Source: Ottowia sp. SB7-C50
Lineage (GTDB): Bacteria > Pseudomonadota > Gammaproteobacteria > Burkholderiales > Burkholderiaceae_C
DNA length: 64,000 nucleotides
Direction: 5' to 3'
Assembly: GCF_033110285.1 (NCBI RefSeq)
Contig: NZ_CP136995.1
Coordinates: 806,001-870,000 of the forward strand
A program made the position numbers and the translations under genes. Below, one piece after another: positions 18,915 through 27,177 of this stretch (position 1 is its first letter; every line of letters begins with the position of its first letter). Below the pieces are notes generated by a model. That model saw only the letters and a list, made by a program, of their open reading frames with translations. It was not told the origin of the DNA and searched no databases.

Positions 18915-20391
18915 GGTGGGGCGCGGTGATGCCCAGGCGCGACATGCGGTAGCGCATCTGCCGCAGGTTCAGCCCCAGACGGGCGGCGGCGGCGGTTCGG
19001 TTGAAGCCGGTCTCGGCCAGCGCGCGCACCAGCACAGCGCGCTCCTGCGCGTCCAGCCAGGTTTCCAGGTTGGCGGGCAGCGGCACGGCATCGTCGGCCG
19101 TCGGCGCGGGCAACGGCGGCGTCGCGTTTGCTTCCAATTCGATAGCTGAATACGCGCCCTGGATGGGCGCTGGCGGCTCGTCGAATACCGAATCTCCGGC
19201 ATCGCCTAGCGCTACCGCGCGGTGCAGCAGGTTCTCCAGCTCACGCACGTTGCCTTCCAGCGGCGCCTGCAGAATTTCGTCGAGCTGCGCGGCCGTCAGG
19301 CGCGGCACCGGCAGGCCGGCGTCGGCGCCGATGCGCGCCAGCAGCGTGTCGCACAGCGCGGGCAGGTCTTCGCGCCGTTCGCGCAGCGGCGGCACCACGA
19401 TCTCGATCACGTTCAGGCGGTAATACAAGTCCTGCCGGAAGCGCCCGGCCTGCACTTCGGCGGCCAGGTCCTTGTGCGTGGCGCTGACCACGCGCACGTC
19501 CACCGCTTCTTCCTGCGTTTCGCCCAGCGGGCGCACGCGCCGCTCCTGAATGGCGCGCAGCAGCTTGGCCTGCATCTGCAGCGGCAGGTCGCCGATCTCG
19601 TCCAGAAACAGCGTGCCGCCGCGCGCCGCCTGAAAAAAGCCTTCGCGGTCGGCCACGGCGCCGGTGTACGAGCCCTTGCGCGCGCCGAAGAATTCGGCTT
19701 CCAGCAAGTTCTCGGGGATCGCGCCGCAGTTGACCGGCACGAACGGCCCGCCGCCGCGGTGGCTGCAGCCATGGATGGCCTGCGCGACCAATTCCTTGCC
19801 GGTGCCGGATTCACCCCGTACCAGCACCGGCGCCATGCTGCGCGCCACCTTGGTGATGCGGTGCTTGACCGCACGCATGGCGGCGGAATCGCCCACCATG
19901 CGCGCCAGCACTGGGGAGGGTGCGGGGGCGGCATCCGCAGCGGCGGCAGGCGCCGCCGGGGGCTCTGCCGCGGCCTGCGCCCTGAACGCGGCGTGGGGCG
20001 GTTGGGGCGAATTCAGTGCGGACTGCACGACCGACCGGAACTGCTTGAGGTCGACCGGCTTGGTCAGGTAGTCGAACGCGCCGCACTTCAGCGCCTCCAC
20101 CGCGTTCTCGGCCGAGCCGTAGGCGGTGATCATGATGCAGCGCTCACGCCGCTGCGCGGCCGCCATCTCGCGCAGCAGTTCCAGCCCCAGCCCGTCGGGC
20201 AGACGCATGTCGGTGATCACCACGTCGTAGGCCTGGGCCTGCAGCAGCGCGCGCGCCTCGGTCAGCGATCCCGCGGCCTCGACCTGGTGGCCCTCGCGCA
20301 GCAGGGTCAGTTCGTACAGGGTGCGCAGATCCGGTTCGTCGTCCACCACCAGCAGGCGGGCGGCCTCGGGTGCCATCGCTGAAGCATTCAT
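18886..20391 (-). CDS. pilR: Sigma-54-dependent response regulator PilR
   Basis: An NtrC-family activator of 501 residues. The receiver domain (about 12-125) has the acidic pair in LLVVDDEPD and phosphoacceptor Asp61 in VVITDMRLPDG. The AAA+ domain has Walker A GESGTGKE, the sigma-54 contact loop GSYTGA (a GAFTGA variant) and GTLFLDEIGDLP as Walker B. A Fis-type helix-turn-helix is at the C-terminus (NRTAAAARLGLNLRQMRYRM). It follows pilS by 27 bp. By analogy PilR activates the type IV pilin gene, which is not in this window. A piece of the linker (about 19135-19175) resembles R1 repeat sequence. Confidence 0.9.
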   Translation of the reverse strand: MNASAMAPEAARLLVVDDEPDLRTLYELTLLREGHQVEAAGSLTEARALLQAQAYDVVITDMRLPDGLGLELLREMAAAQRRERCIMITAYGSAENAVEALKCGAFDYLTKPVDLKQFRSVVQSALNSPQPPHAAFRAQAAAEPPAAPAAAADAAPAPSPVLARMVGDSAAMRAVKHRITKVARSMAPVLVRGESGTGKELVAQAIHGCSHRGGGPFVPVNCGAIPENLLEAEFFGARKGSYTGAVADREGFFQAARGGTLFLDEIGDLPLQMQAKLLRAIQERRVRPLGETQEEAVDVRVVSATHKDLAAEVQAGRFRQDLYYRLNVIEIVVPPLRERREDLPALCDTLLARIGADAGLPVPRLTAAQLDEILQAPLEGNVRELENLLHRAVALGDAGDSVFDEPPAPIQGAYSAIELEANATPPLPAPTADDAVPLPANLETWLDAQERAVLVRALAETGFNRTAAAARLGLNLRQMRYRMSRLGITAPHHDESNGDAG

Positions 20392-20418
20392 GGGAGCGAA
20401 TTGTCTTTCAGACCCAGA

Positions 20419-22161
20419 TCAAACCGTGGAGTGTCCCGCGTGCGCGCGCCGCAGGCCGATGAAGAATTCGTTGCCTTCCACCAGTTGCCCGCCCTGGTCG
20501 CGCGATGTGCGCTCGTGCGAGATGGTGGCGCCGTGGCGTTCGCACAGCTCGCGGCTGATGAACAGGCCCAGGCCGCTGGATCGGCTTTCGGACGAGAAGA
20601 AGGGCTCGAACAGGTGGCGGCGCACGGCGGGTTCCATGGCGGCGCCGTCGCTCCACACCATCAGCATCACCGGGCCGTGCCGCACCGCATAGCTGGCCAC
20701 CTGGATCGCGCCGGGGCGCTGCGATGCGTAGCGCGCCGCGTTGTCCAGCAGGTTGACCAGTACCCGGCGCAGGTGCGCGGGGGCAAACTGCACGTGCACG
20801 CCGGTGGCATGCAGCTCCACGCGCATGCGCTCGCCCACGGCGTGCTGCTGGCGCCATTCGTCACAGCACACGCCGACCTCGTCGTCCAGCGCCATCGCAT
20901 GCCACTGCGTGGCATCGCCCGTGCCCTGGGCGCGCGCCACGTCCAGCACGTCTTCGACGATGTGCTGCAGCCGCTCGGCGTTCTGCCGCACCATGGCCGT
21001 CAGACGACGCTGCGCGGGCTGGCTCAGGTCTTCGTCCAGCAAGGCGTTGGCCTGGCTGATGGCGGCCAGCGGGTTGCGGATTTCGTGCGCCACCGCGGCC
21101 GACATGCGGCCCATCGAGGCCAGCTTCTCGGTGCGCAGCCGTGCCTCCATTTCACGCAGGTCCTGCAGGAACATCACGCACAGGCTCACGCCGCTGTCGT
21201 CGATGGAGGGCGTGCGCTGCGTGCGCACGCGCAGCCGGCTGCTCTGGCGGTCGTCGTGGTGCAGCACGATGTCGGTGGCGTCGACGGGCGCGTCGGCAAA
21301 GGTCTGCCGCGCAATGGCGGTGAGCTGTTCCCACGCCGGATCGTCGTGCAGGCTGAAGAAGTGCGGTGTCACTTCCTGGTCGGAGCCGAGCAGCACGCGC
21401 GCCGCCGGGTTGGCCGTGCGCACCATGAAGGTCGAGTCCACCACCAGCACGCCGTCGGGCAGCGATTCGACCACCAGGTCGTTGACCAGCGCCTGCACCT
21501 GCGCTTCGACCTGGTTGCGGCGTGCGATGACCTCCTCGCGCGCCAGGCGTGCGGCCATCTGGTGGGTCAGCAGCGCCAGCGCCAGCAGGCCCGCGCCTGT
21601 CAAACCCGCCTGCGGCAGATCGGCGGTGTTGAGCCAAGCGTCGGCATGCACCGTCCACGCCGCGTGCCCCAGCAGCAGCAGCGCCACCATCGCCGCGGTG
21701 CCCAGCGCGAGCGTGCGCGAGCCAAGCGCCGCCGCCATCAGCACCGGCAGCACCAGCAACGGCGTGTAGTTGATGGCGGCCGTGCCCGGCGTCAGCTGCA
21801 GCAGGGCAAAGAAGCACAGGTCCACCCCCACCGTGGGCAGCCACAGCGCATCGAACGCGCTGCCCGGCCCGCGCGGGCGGGCCTTGGCCTGCACCGCAAT
21901 GGTGGCGGCCAGGTAGGCCACGCAACTGCCCAGAACGAGGGGCGGCGGCGCGCGCCCGGCCAGATACAGCCCCAGGTGCAGCAACAGCAGGGCCAGCGCG
22001 ATGAACACCCGCGCCGCCATGAACGTCGTCCACAGGCGCGCGAAGCCGCCCGCCGCGTCCTGTTCGGCAGCGGAGCTAAGCGAGGTGGGCGACGGCGGGA
22101 AACGGCTGGCTGGCATGGGGTCGAAACGCAAAGGCAGCGGCGACCTTGGTAGCGGCGGCAT
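20419..22161 (-). CDS. pilS: Sensor histidine kinase PilS
   Basis: A 580-residue membrane kinase: about six hydrophobic segments (residues 48-215), a PAS domain (LVVESLPDGVLVVDSTFMV), a HisKA domain with the phosphorylatable His in AVAHEIRNPLAAI, and an HATPase domain with NLLDNAARYAS and the G-box SSGLGLFISREL. It pairs with PilR downstream for type IV pilus regulation. Its ATG at 22161 is one base from the CTAG flank of a MITE-like insertion, so upstream signals were displaced; an in-frame ATG 15 codons later is an alternative start. Confidence 0.9.
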   Translation of the reverse strand: MPPLPRSPLPLRFDPMPASRFPPSPTSLSSAAEQDAAGGFARLWTTFMAARVFIALALLLLHLGLYLAGRAPPPLVLGSCVAYLAATIAVQAKARPRGPGSAFDALWLPTVGVDLCFFALLQLTPGTAAINYTPLLVLPVLMAAALGSRTLALGTAAMVALLLLGHAAWTVHADAWLNTADLPQAGLTGAGLLALALLTHQMAARLAREEVIARRNQVEAQVQALVNDLVVESLPDGVLVVDSTFMVRTANPAARVLLGSDQEVTPHFFSLHDDPAWEQLTAIARQTFADAPVDATDIVLHHDDRQSSRLRVRTQRTPSIDDSGVSLCVMFLQDLREMEARLRTEKLASMGRMSAAVAHEIRNPLAAISQANALLDEDLSQPAQRRLTAMVRQNAERLQHIVEDVLDVARAQGTGDATQWHAMALDDEVGVCCDEWRQQHAVGERMRVELHATGVHVQFAPAHLRRVLVNLLDNAARYASQRPGAIQVASYAVRHGPVMLMVWSDGAAMEPAVRRHLFEPFFSSESRSSGLGLFISRELCERHGATISHERTSRDQGGQLVEGNEFFIGLRRAHAGHSTV

Positions 22162-22165
22162 CTAG

Positions 22166-22429
22166 GGCCTGTTCACGCTATTTTTAGCAATGCGAACATG
22201 CTTGAAAAAGCGCCAATCTAGGCGCGCGACGACGCCCAGACCGGGCGTCTGCGCTAGGCGCGCAACGACGAGTGGCGGTTTTTCAAGCATGTTCCCTCCG
22301 GGTTGCGATCAAAAAGGCCATCGCCGGCGTTGCCATCCTTGCCAAGGTACCTACCTTGGCGGCGGCTGGCGCCTTGGCGAGTGGCCTTTTTGACTCGCAA
22401 CGCATGGCTAAAAATAGCGTGAACAGGCC
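22166..22429. mobile_element. MITE-like element with perfect 23-bp terminal inverted repeats
   Basis: A 264-bp non-coding element. Bases 22166-22188 are the exact reverse complement of 22407-22429 (ends GGCCTGTTCACGC...). Both outer flanks read CTAG (22162-22165 and 22430-22433), consistent with a 4-bp target duplication. Inside are two further hairpin units: arms 22193-22208 with 22279-22294, and arms 22302-22320 with 22382-22401. No transposase ORF is present, so it would move only with help from an enzyme elsewhere. It lies between the small membrane protein gene and pilS. Confidence 0.8.
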
Positions 22430-22654
22430 CTAGGCGCCTTCGCCGTCGCGGCGATGCTCGGCCGAGCAGTAGCTGCCCAGGCGGCCGGCCACGGCTTCAT
22501 GGCCCGGCACGTGCATGCCGCATTGCTGGCAGCGCACCATGGGCAAGGCGGCGCGTTCGCCGCGCGGCGGCGGGGCCTTCTGCGACAGCCGGCGCCCGCG
22601 CTTCCACAGCCAGACACCCGCCAGCAGCACCAGCAGCAAGACCAGCAGCTTCAT
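22430..22654 (-). CDS. Small membrane-anchored protein with MYND/zinc-finger-like cysteines (PP0621-like)
   Basis: A 74-residue protein with an N-terminal hydrophobic helix (residues 2-17, LLVLLLVLLAGVWLW), a basic stretch, and a C-terminal metal-binding-like set MVRCQQCGMHVPGHEA...SYCSAEH with CxxC, His and Cys. I recall this layout from the PP0621 family of unknown function. Its ATG overlaps the stop of the CcsA/YpjD-like gene (ATGA), so they are coupled. Its stop codon TAG is formed by the CTAG flank of the MITE-like element. Confidence 0.82.
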   Translation of the reverse strand: MKLLVLLLVLLAGVWLWKRGRRLSQKAPPPRGERAALPMVRCQQCGMHVPGHEAVAGRLGSYCSAEHRRDGEGA

Positions 22655-23460
22655 GGCGTGCGGCCCAGCAGCACTTCCAGCACGAAGCGCGAGCCCGCGT
22701 AGCCCAGCAGCAGCAGCGCCGCGCCCGTGTACAGCACGCGCACGGCGCGCCGGCCGCGCCAGCCGAACTGCGAGCGACCCAGCAGCAGCAGCGCGAAGGT
22801 GATCCACGACAGCAGCGTGAAGATGCGCTTGTGGTCCCAGCGCCAGCCGGTGTAGTCGGCGCCGTACAGGTGCTCGCCAAACAGCACGCCGGCCAGCATG
22901 GTCAGCGTCAGCAGCACGAAGCCGGCGCCGACGAAGCGGAACATCAGCCGTTCCAGCGTCAGCAGCGGCACGCCGCCTTCGGCCACCGGCGAAACCTGAC
23001 GCATCTGCGCTTCGGCGCGCGTCATGAGCCAGCCATGCGCCACCGCGGCCGCAAACAGCCCATACGCCGAAATGCCCAGCGCCCAATGCAGCGGCAGCAG
23101 CGGCGACGACGTGGGCGGCAGGTGCCCGCCCGGAAACAGCAGTGCCAGCACGATGGCGAGGGTGCCGAAGCCGGCCAGCGTCCAGCGCGCGCGCAGGCGG
23201 GGATACAGCTGGCTTTCCACCACGTAGGCCGTCAGCACCAGCCACACGGTGATCGACAGCGCGGGCGCGAAGCCGAAGCGCGGCTCGCCGCCAAACAGCG
23301 TCCATGCCAGCAGCAGCCCGTGCAGCGCCCACGCCAGCAGCAGCACGCGCCGCGCCGCCAGGTCGCCCAGCGTGCCCGCCGCCACCGCCGGCACGGCGTA
23401 GGCCAGCGCCGCCGCAATGCCCAGCAGCAGGCCGACGGAGGAGGTGCTGGCTAGAATCAT
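22651..23460 (-). CDS. CcsA/YpjD-family cytochrome c assembly-like membrane protein
   Basis: A 269-residue integral membrane protein with about eight hydrophobic segments and the family pattern WRWDHKRIFTLLSWITFALLL near the C-terminus. CcsA/HemX-like proteins handle haem in cytochrome c maturation; the YpjD group, commonly next to ffh as here, has no settled function. The start at 23460 was chosen because the longer frame runs into an R2 repeat. It is divergent from ffh and coupled to the small zinc-finger-like gene downstream. Confidence 0.87.
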   Translation of the reverse strand: MILASTSSVGLLLGIAAALAYAVPAVAAGTLGDLAARRVLLLAWALHGLLLAWTLFGGEPRFGFAPALSITVWLVLTAYVVESQLYPRLRARWTLAGFGTLAIVLALLFPGGHLPPTSSPLLPLHWALGISAYGLFAAAVAHGWLMTRAEAQMRQVSPVAEGGVPLLTLERLMFRFVGAGFVLLTLTMLAGVLFGEHLYGADYTGWRWDHKRIFTLLSWITFALLLLGRSQFGWRGRRAVRVLYTGAALLLLGYAGSRFVLEVLLGRTP

Positions 23461-23473
23461 AAAAATCGAGTTT

Positions 23474-23585
23474 ACCCCCCCTGAGGCGCTGTCGCGCCTT
23501 CCCCCCTGGAGGGGGGACGCCGCCAGCGGCCGGGCCAAGCCCGCTCCGCGGCGGCCACCCTAATGGCCTGCTCCGCGGCCTTCTG
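23474..23585. repeat. R2-type dispersed repeat, copy 1
   Basis: About 110 bp starting CCCCCCTGAG, with a C-run/G-run hairpin, the block GGGCCAAGCCCGCTCCGCGG and ending TGGCCTGCTCCGCGGCC. Three more copies lie near 46.7, 57.0 and 59.8 kb. This copy differs in context: it occupies the spacer of two divergent genes, the YpjD-like gene and ffh, where promoters must be, while the other copies follow stop codons. Confidence 0.75.
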
Positions 23586-23630
23586 ATTCGTTCCCTTGGA
23601 TGCGCCGCGCTGCCGCACAGGACTATTGAT

Positions 23631-25061
23631 ATGGCCACTGCCCTCACCGACAAACTCTCCAGCCTGGTCAAGAAGATCAGTGGACAGGCGCGCATCACCG
23701 AAAGCAACGTGCAGGACATGCTGCGCGAGGTGCGCATGGCGCTGCTTGAGGCCGACGTGGCGCTGCCCGTGGTGCGCGACTTCATCGCGCGCGTCAAGGA
23801 CAAGGCGATGGGCCAGGAGGTGCTGGGCAGCCTGAAGCCGGGGCAGGCGCTGGTCGGCATCGTCAACCGCGAACTGGCCGCCACCATGGGCGAGGGCGTG
23901 GCCGACCTGGACCTGGCCGCGCAGCCGCCCGCCGTCATCCTGATGGCCGGTCTGCAGGGCTCGGGCAAGACGACGACCACCGCCAAGCTGTCGCGCCACC
24001 TGATCCAGAAGCGCAAGAAGAAGGTGCTGACGGTGTCAGGCGACGTGTACCGCCCGGCGGCCATCGAGCAGCTGAAAACCGTCACCGCGCAGGCGGGGGC
24101 CGACTGGTTTCCGTCCACGCCCGACCAGAAGCCGCTGGACATCGCCCGCGCCGCGCTCGACCACGCCAAGCGGCATTTCTACGACGTGCTGATCGTCGAC
24201 ACCGCCGGCCGGCTGGCGATTGACGAGGCGCTGATGCAGGAGATCAAGACCCTGCACGGCGCGCTGAACCCGGTCGAGACGCTGTTCGTCGTCGACGCCA
24301 TGCAAGGCCAGGACGCCGCCAACACCGCCAAGGCGTTCAAGGACGCGCTGCCGCTGACCGGCATCGTGCTGACCAAGATGGACGGCGATTCGCGCGGCGG
24401 CGCGGCGCTGTCGGTGCGGCAGGTGACGGGCGCGCCGATCAAGTTTGCCGGCGTCAGCGAAAAGATCGACGGCCTGGAAGTGTTCGACGCTGAGCGCCAC
24501 GCGGGCCGCATCCTGGGCATGGGCGACGTGGTGGCGCTGGTCGAGCAGGTCACCGCCAACGTCGACATCGAGGCGGCCAAGAAGCTGGCCGAAAAGGTCA
24601 AGAGCGGCAGCGGCTTCGACCTGCAGGACTTCCTGGGTCAATTGCAGCAGATGAAGCAGATGGGCGGCCTGGGCAGCCTGATGGACAAGCTGCCCGCGCA
24701 GATGGCCGCCAAGGCGACCGACGCCGACCTGGCGCGTGCCGAGAAGGACATCAAGCGCAAGGAAGGCATCATCAACAGCATGACGCCGCTGGAGCGCCGC
24801 AAGCCCGAACTGCTGAAGGCCACGCGCAAGCGCCGCATCGCCGCCGGTGCCGGCGTGCAGGTGCAGGAAGTCAACCGCCTGCTGAAGGAATTCGAGCAGA
24901 TGCAGGGCATGATGAAGCAGTTCAAAGGCGGCGCCATGGCCAAGATGATGCGCAAGATGGGCGGCATGAAGGGCCTCGGCGGCCTGCTGGGCGGCGGTGG
25001 CGCCATGCCGCCGCTGCCGCCGGGCTTTGGCGGGCCGGGCGGGCCGAAGCGGCCGTTCTGA
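23631..25061 (+). CDS. ffh: Signal recognition particle protein Ffh
   Basis: The SRP54 GTPase of 476 residues that binds 4.5S RNA and signal peptides for co-translational targeting to the membrane with FtsY. It shows the N domain (residues 1-90), the G domain with P-loop GLQGSGKTTTTAKL, DTAGRL and TKMDGD, and a methionine-rich M domain (about 300-450) with MTPLERRKPELLK and the RNA-binding ATRKRRIAAGAG. The C-terminus is a Gly/Pro/Met tail. The ATG at 23631 gives the conserved start MATALTDKLSSLVKK. Confidence 0.97.
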   Translation: MATALTDKLSSLVKKISGQARITESNVQDMLREVRMALLEADVALPVVRDFIARVKDKAMGQEVLGSLKPGQALVGIVNRELAATMGEGVADLDLAAQPPAVILMAGLQGSGKTTTTAKLSRHLIQKRKKKVLTVSGDVYRPAAIEQLKTVTAQAGADWFPSTPDQKPLDIARAALDHAKRHFYDVLIVDTAGRLAIDEALMQEIKTLHGALNPVETLFVVDAMQGQDAANTAKAFKDALPLTGIVLTKMDGDSRGGAALSVRQVTGAPIKFAGVSEKIDGLEVFDAERHAGRILGMGDVVALVEQVTANVDIEAAKKLAEKVKSGSGFDLQDFLGQLQQMKQMGGLGSLMDKLPAQMAAKATDADLARAEKDIKRKEGIINSMTPLERRKPELLKATRKRRIAAGAGVQVQEVNRLLKEFEQMQGMMKQFKGGAMAKMMRKMGGMKGLGGLLGGGGAMPPLPPGFGGPGGPKRPF

Positions 25062-25086
25062 AAACAGCCGAACAGCCGGGCACAGC

Positions 25087-25198
25087 CGGAGATCCGGACG
25101 CAGAGGACGCAAAGGATTCGCAGAGGACGCAAAAGAACAGCCAAAAAGGTTGTTTTGGATTCTTTTGCGTCCTCTGCGGAATCTTTGCGTCTGGCGGT
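25087..25198. repeat. R3-type dispersed repeat, copy 1 (GACGCAAAGGA family)
   Basis: A palindromic element built of the units GAGGACGCAAAGGATTCGC and GAGGACGCAAAAG. The left arm (about 25098-25137) pairs with the right arm (about 25160-25192). It lies just after ffh and could act as a bidirectional terminator or RNA stabiliser. Related copies are at about 28139-28195 and 30306-30400. Confidence 0.65.
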
Positions 25199-25220
25199 TA
25201 TTTCTTGGTCATAACGGCCT

Positions 25221-25261
25221 GCAGCGCTTGACTGTCAAGCGCGAGTAGCTATGAAATCATG
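25221..25261. repeat. R1-type dispersed repeat overlapping a start codon
   Basis: GCGCTTG-N5-CAAGCGC followed by AGTAGCTATGAAATCATG. The last bases include the ATG taken as the start of the phosphatase gene, so either the repeat supplies the start codon or the true start is further in. Confidence 0.6.
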
Positions 25262-25795
25262 AGCAATCGACGTCATTTGCCCAGCCTCGACCTGCCCGCC
25301 GCCACGCCCGCGCGCCCGCTGCGCGTGCTGATGGTGTGCATGGGCAACATCTGCCGCAGTCCGACGGCGCATGGCGTGCTGGAACGCAAGGTGGCCGACG
25401 CCGGGCTGGCCGACCGCATCCAGGTCGATTCGGCCGGCACGCACGACTACCACGTCGGCCGTCCGCCCGACGAGCGCTCGCAGGCGCATGCGCTGCGGCG
25501 CGGCGTCGACCTGAGCGCGCAGCGCGCGCGCCAGCTCACGCGGCAGGACTTCGACGATTTCGACCTGGTGCTGGTGATGGACGACGCCAACGAGCAGGCC
25601 GCGCGCCGCCTGTGCGCGCCCACGCAGCGCCACCGCCTGCGGCGCCTGACCGACTTCTGCACCCGCCACAGCGCCCACGAAGTGCCCGACCCGTACTACG
25701 GCGGCGCCGACGGCTTCGAGCACGTGCTGGACCTGGTCGAGGACGCCTGCGACGGCTTGCTGCGGCAACTGGCGGCGGCCGGCCGACACTCCTAA
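25259..25795 (+). CDS. Low-molecular-weight protein-tyrosine phosphatase
   Basis: A 178-residue cytoplasmic phosphatase. The P-loop CMGNICRS (CX5R; nucleophile Cys27, Arg33) is followed by SPTAHGV, and the general-acid Asp lies in VPDPYYGG near residue 148. Members dephosphorylate tyrosine kinases or other proteins, and some also act in exopolysaccharide control; no kinase or polysaccharide gene is adjacent here. The ATG lies inside an R1 repeat; the first 20 residues before LRVLMVCMGN do not belong to the fold, so the exact start is uncertain. Confidence 0.92.
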   Translation: MSNRRHLPSLDLPAATPARPLRVLMVCMGNICRSPTAHGVLERKVADAGLADRIQVDSAGTHDYHVGRPPDERSQAHALRRGVDLSAQRARQLTRQDFDDFDLVLVMDDANEQAARRLCAPTQRHRLRRLTDFCTRHSAHEVPDPYYGGADGFEHVLDLVEDACDGLLRQLAAAGRHS

Positions 25796-25952
25796 CGGCC
25801 GCGCACCGCTTCGGCGTGTGTGGCGCCGGGCGCGTCACCACGTTGGCGCGCAACTTGCATTCCCCCAGTGCATCGCACCGCCCCGGCGCGAAACGCACCG
25901 AAATGGTGATTCACGTCGGGTCGGGCGGCCACTCAACGACGGGGATTGCACG

Positions 25953-27155
25953 ATGGATGCACTGAATCAGGGCGCGAACGCGCTGTTTGTGTTGCTCGGC
26001 GGGATCATGGTGCTGGCCATGCACGCCGGCTTTGCCTTTCTGGAACTGGGCACCGTGCGCAAGAAGAACCAGGTCAATGCGCTGGTCAAGATCCTGGTGG
26101 ATTTCTCGGTGTCGACGGTGGTGTATTTCGTCGTCGGCTACGGCGTGGCGTACGGCACGCACTTCTTCATTGGCGCCGAGCAGCTGGCCGCCAAGAACGG
26201 CTACGAGCTGGTCAAGTTCTTCTTCCTGCTGACCTTTGCGGCCGCCATCCCGGCCATCATTTCGGGCGGCATCGCCGAGCGCGCCAAGTTCTGGCCGCAG
26301 CTGATCGCCACCGCCATCGTGGTGGGCTTCATCTACCCGTTCTTCGAGGGCATTGCCTGGAACCAGCACTTTGGCGTGCAGGGGTGGATCAAGTCGCTGA
26401 CGGGGGTGGAATTCCACGACTTCGCCGGCTCGGTGGTGGTGCATGCCGTGGGCGGCTGGATCGCGCTGCCCGCCGTGCTGTTGCTGGGCGCGCGCTACAA
26501 CCGCTACCGCAAGGACGGTGGCGTCAGCGCGCACCCGCCGTCGAGCATCCCCTTCCTGGCGCTGGGCGCGTGGATTCTGGTGGTGGGCTGGTTCGGCTTC
26601 AACGTGATGAGCGCACAGACGCTGGACAAGATATCGGGCCTGGTCGCCGTCAATTCGCTGATGGCCATGGTCGGCGGCACGCTGGCGGCGCTGGCGCTGG
26701 GCAAGAACGACCCCGGCTTCGTGCACAACGGCCCGCTGGCCGGGCTGGTGGCGGTGTGCGCCGGGTCCGACCTGATGCACCCCATCGGTGCATTCGTGGT
26801 CGGCGCGGTCGCGGGCGCGCTGTTCGTGGCCATGTTCACGCTGGTGCAGAACCGCTGGCGCATTGACGACGTGCTGGGTGTGTGGCCGCTGCACGGCCTG
26901 TGCGGCACCTGGGGCGGGCTGGCGGCCGGCATCTTCGGCACGCACGCGTTGGGCGGCCTGGGCGGCGTCAACTTCGGCGCCCAGCTGATCGGCACCGTGC
27001 TGGGCGTGGCCTGGGCGGTGCTGGGCGGATTCGCGGTGTACGGCACGCTGAAGAAGCTGTTTGGCCTGCGCCTGTCGCAGGAAGAGGAGTACAACGGCGC
27101 CGACCTGTCGATCCACCGCATCACCGCCATGCCGGAGCGCGAAGTCACCTGGTGA
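25953..27155 (+). CDS. amtB: Ammonium transporter Amt
   Basis: A 400-residue inner-membrane protein with about eleven hydrophobic helices that conducts ammonia/ammonium. The family signature is GFAFLELGTVRKKN near the N-terminus. The twin pore histidines lie in VVVHAVGG and PLHGLCGTWGG; DPGFVHNGPLAGLVAVCAG and DLMHPIGAFVVG are also conserved. The start at 25953 skips 45 non-family residues of a longer frame. No signal peptide is evident at the N-terminus. No glnK is adjacent, unlike the common glnK-amtB pair. Confidence 0.94.
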   Translation: MDALNQGANALFVLLGGIMVLAMHAGFAFLELGTVRKKNQVNALVKILVDFSVSTVVYFVVGYGVAYGTHFFIGAEQLAAKNGYELVKFFFLLTFAAAIPAIISGGIAERAKFWPQLIATAIVVGFIYPFFEGIAWNQHFGVQGWIKSLTGVEFHDFAGSVVVHAVGGWIALPAVLLLGARYNRYRKDGGVSAHPPSSIPFLALGAWILVVGWFGFNVMSAQTLDKISGLVAVNSLMAMVGGTLAALALGKNDPGFVHNGPLAGLVAVCAGSDLMHPIGAFVVGAVAGALFVAMFTLVQNRWRIDDVLGVWPLHGLCGTWGGLAAGIFGTHALGGLGGVNFGAQLIGTVLGVAWAVLGGFAVYGTLKKLFGLRLSQEEEYNGADLSIHRITAMPEREVTW

Positions 27156-27177
27156 CGCCGAGGCGCCGGCGCGGCGC

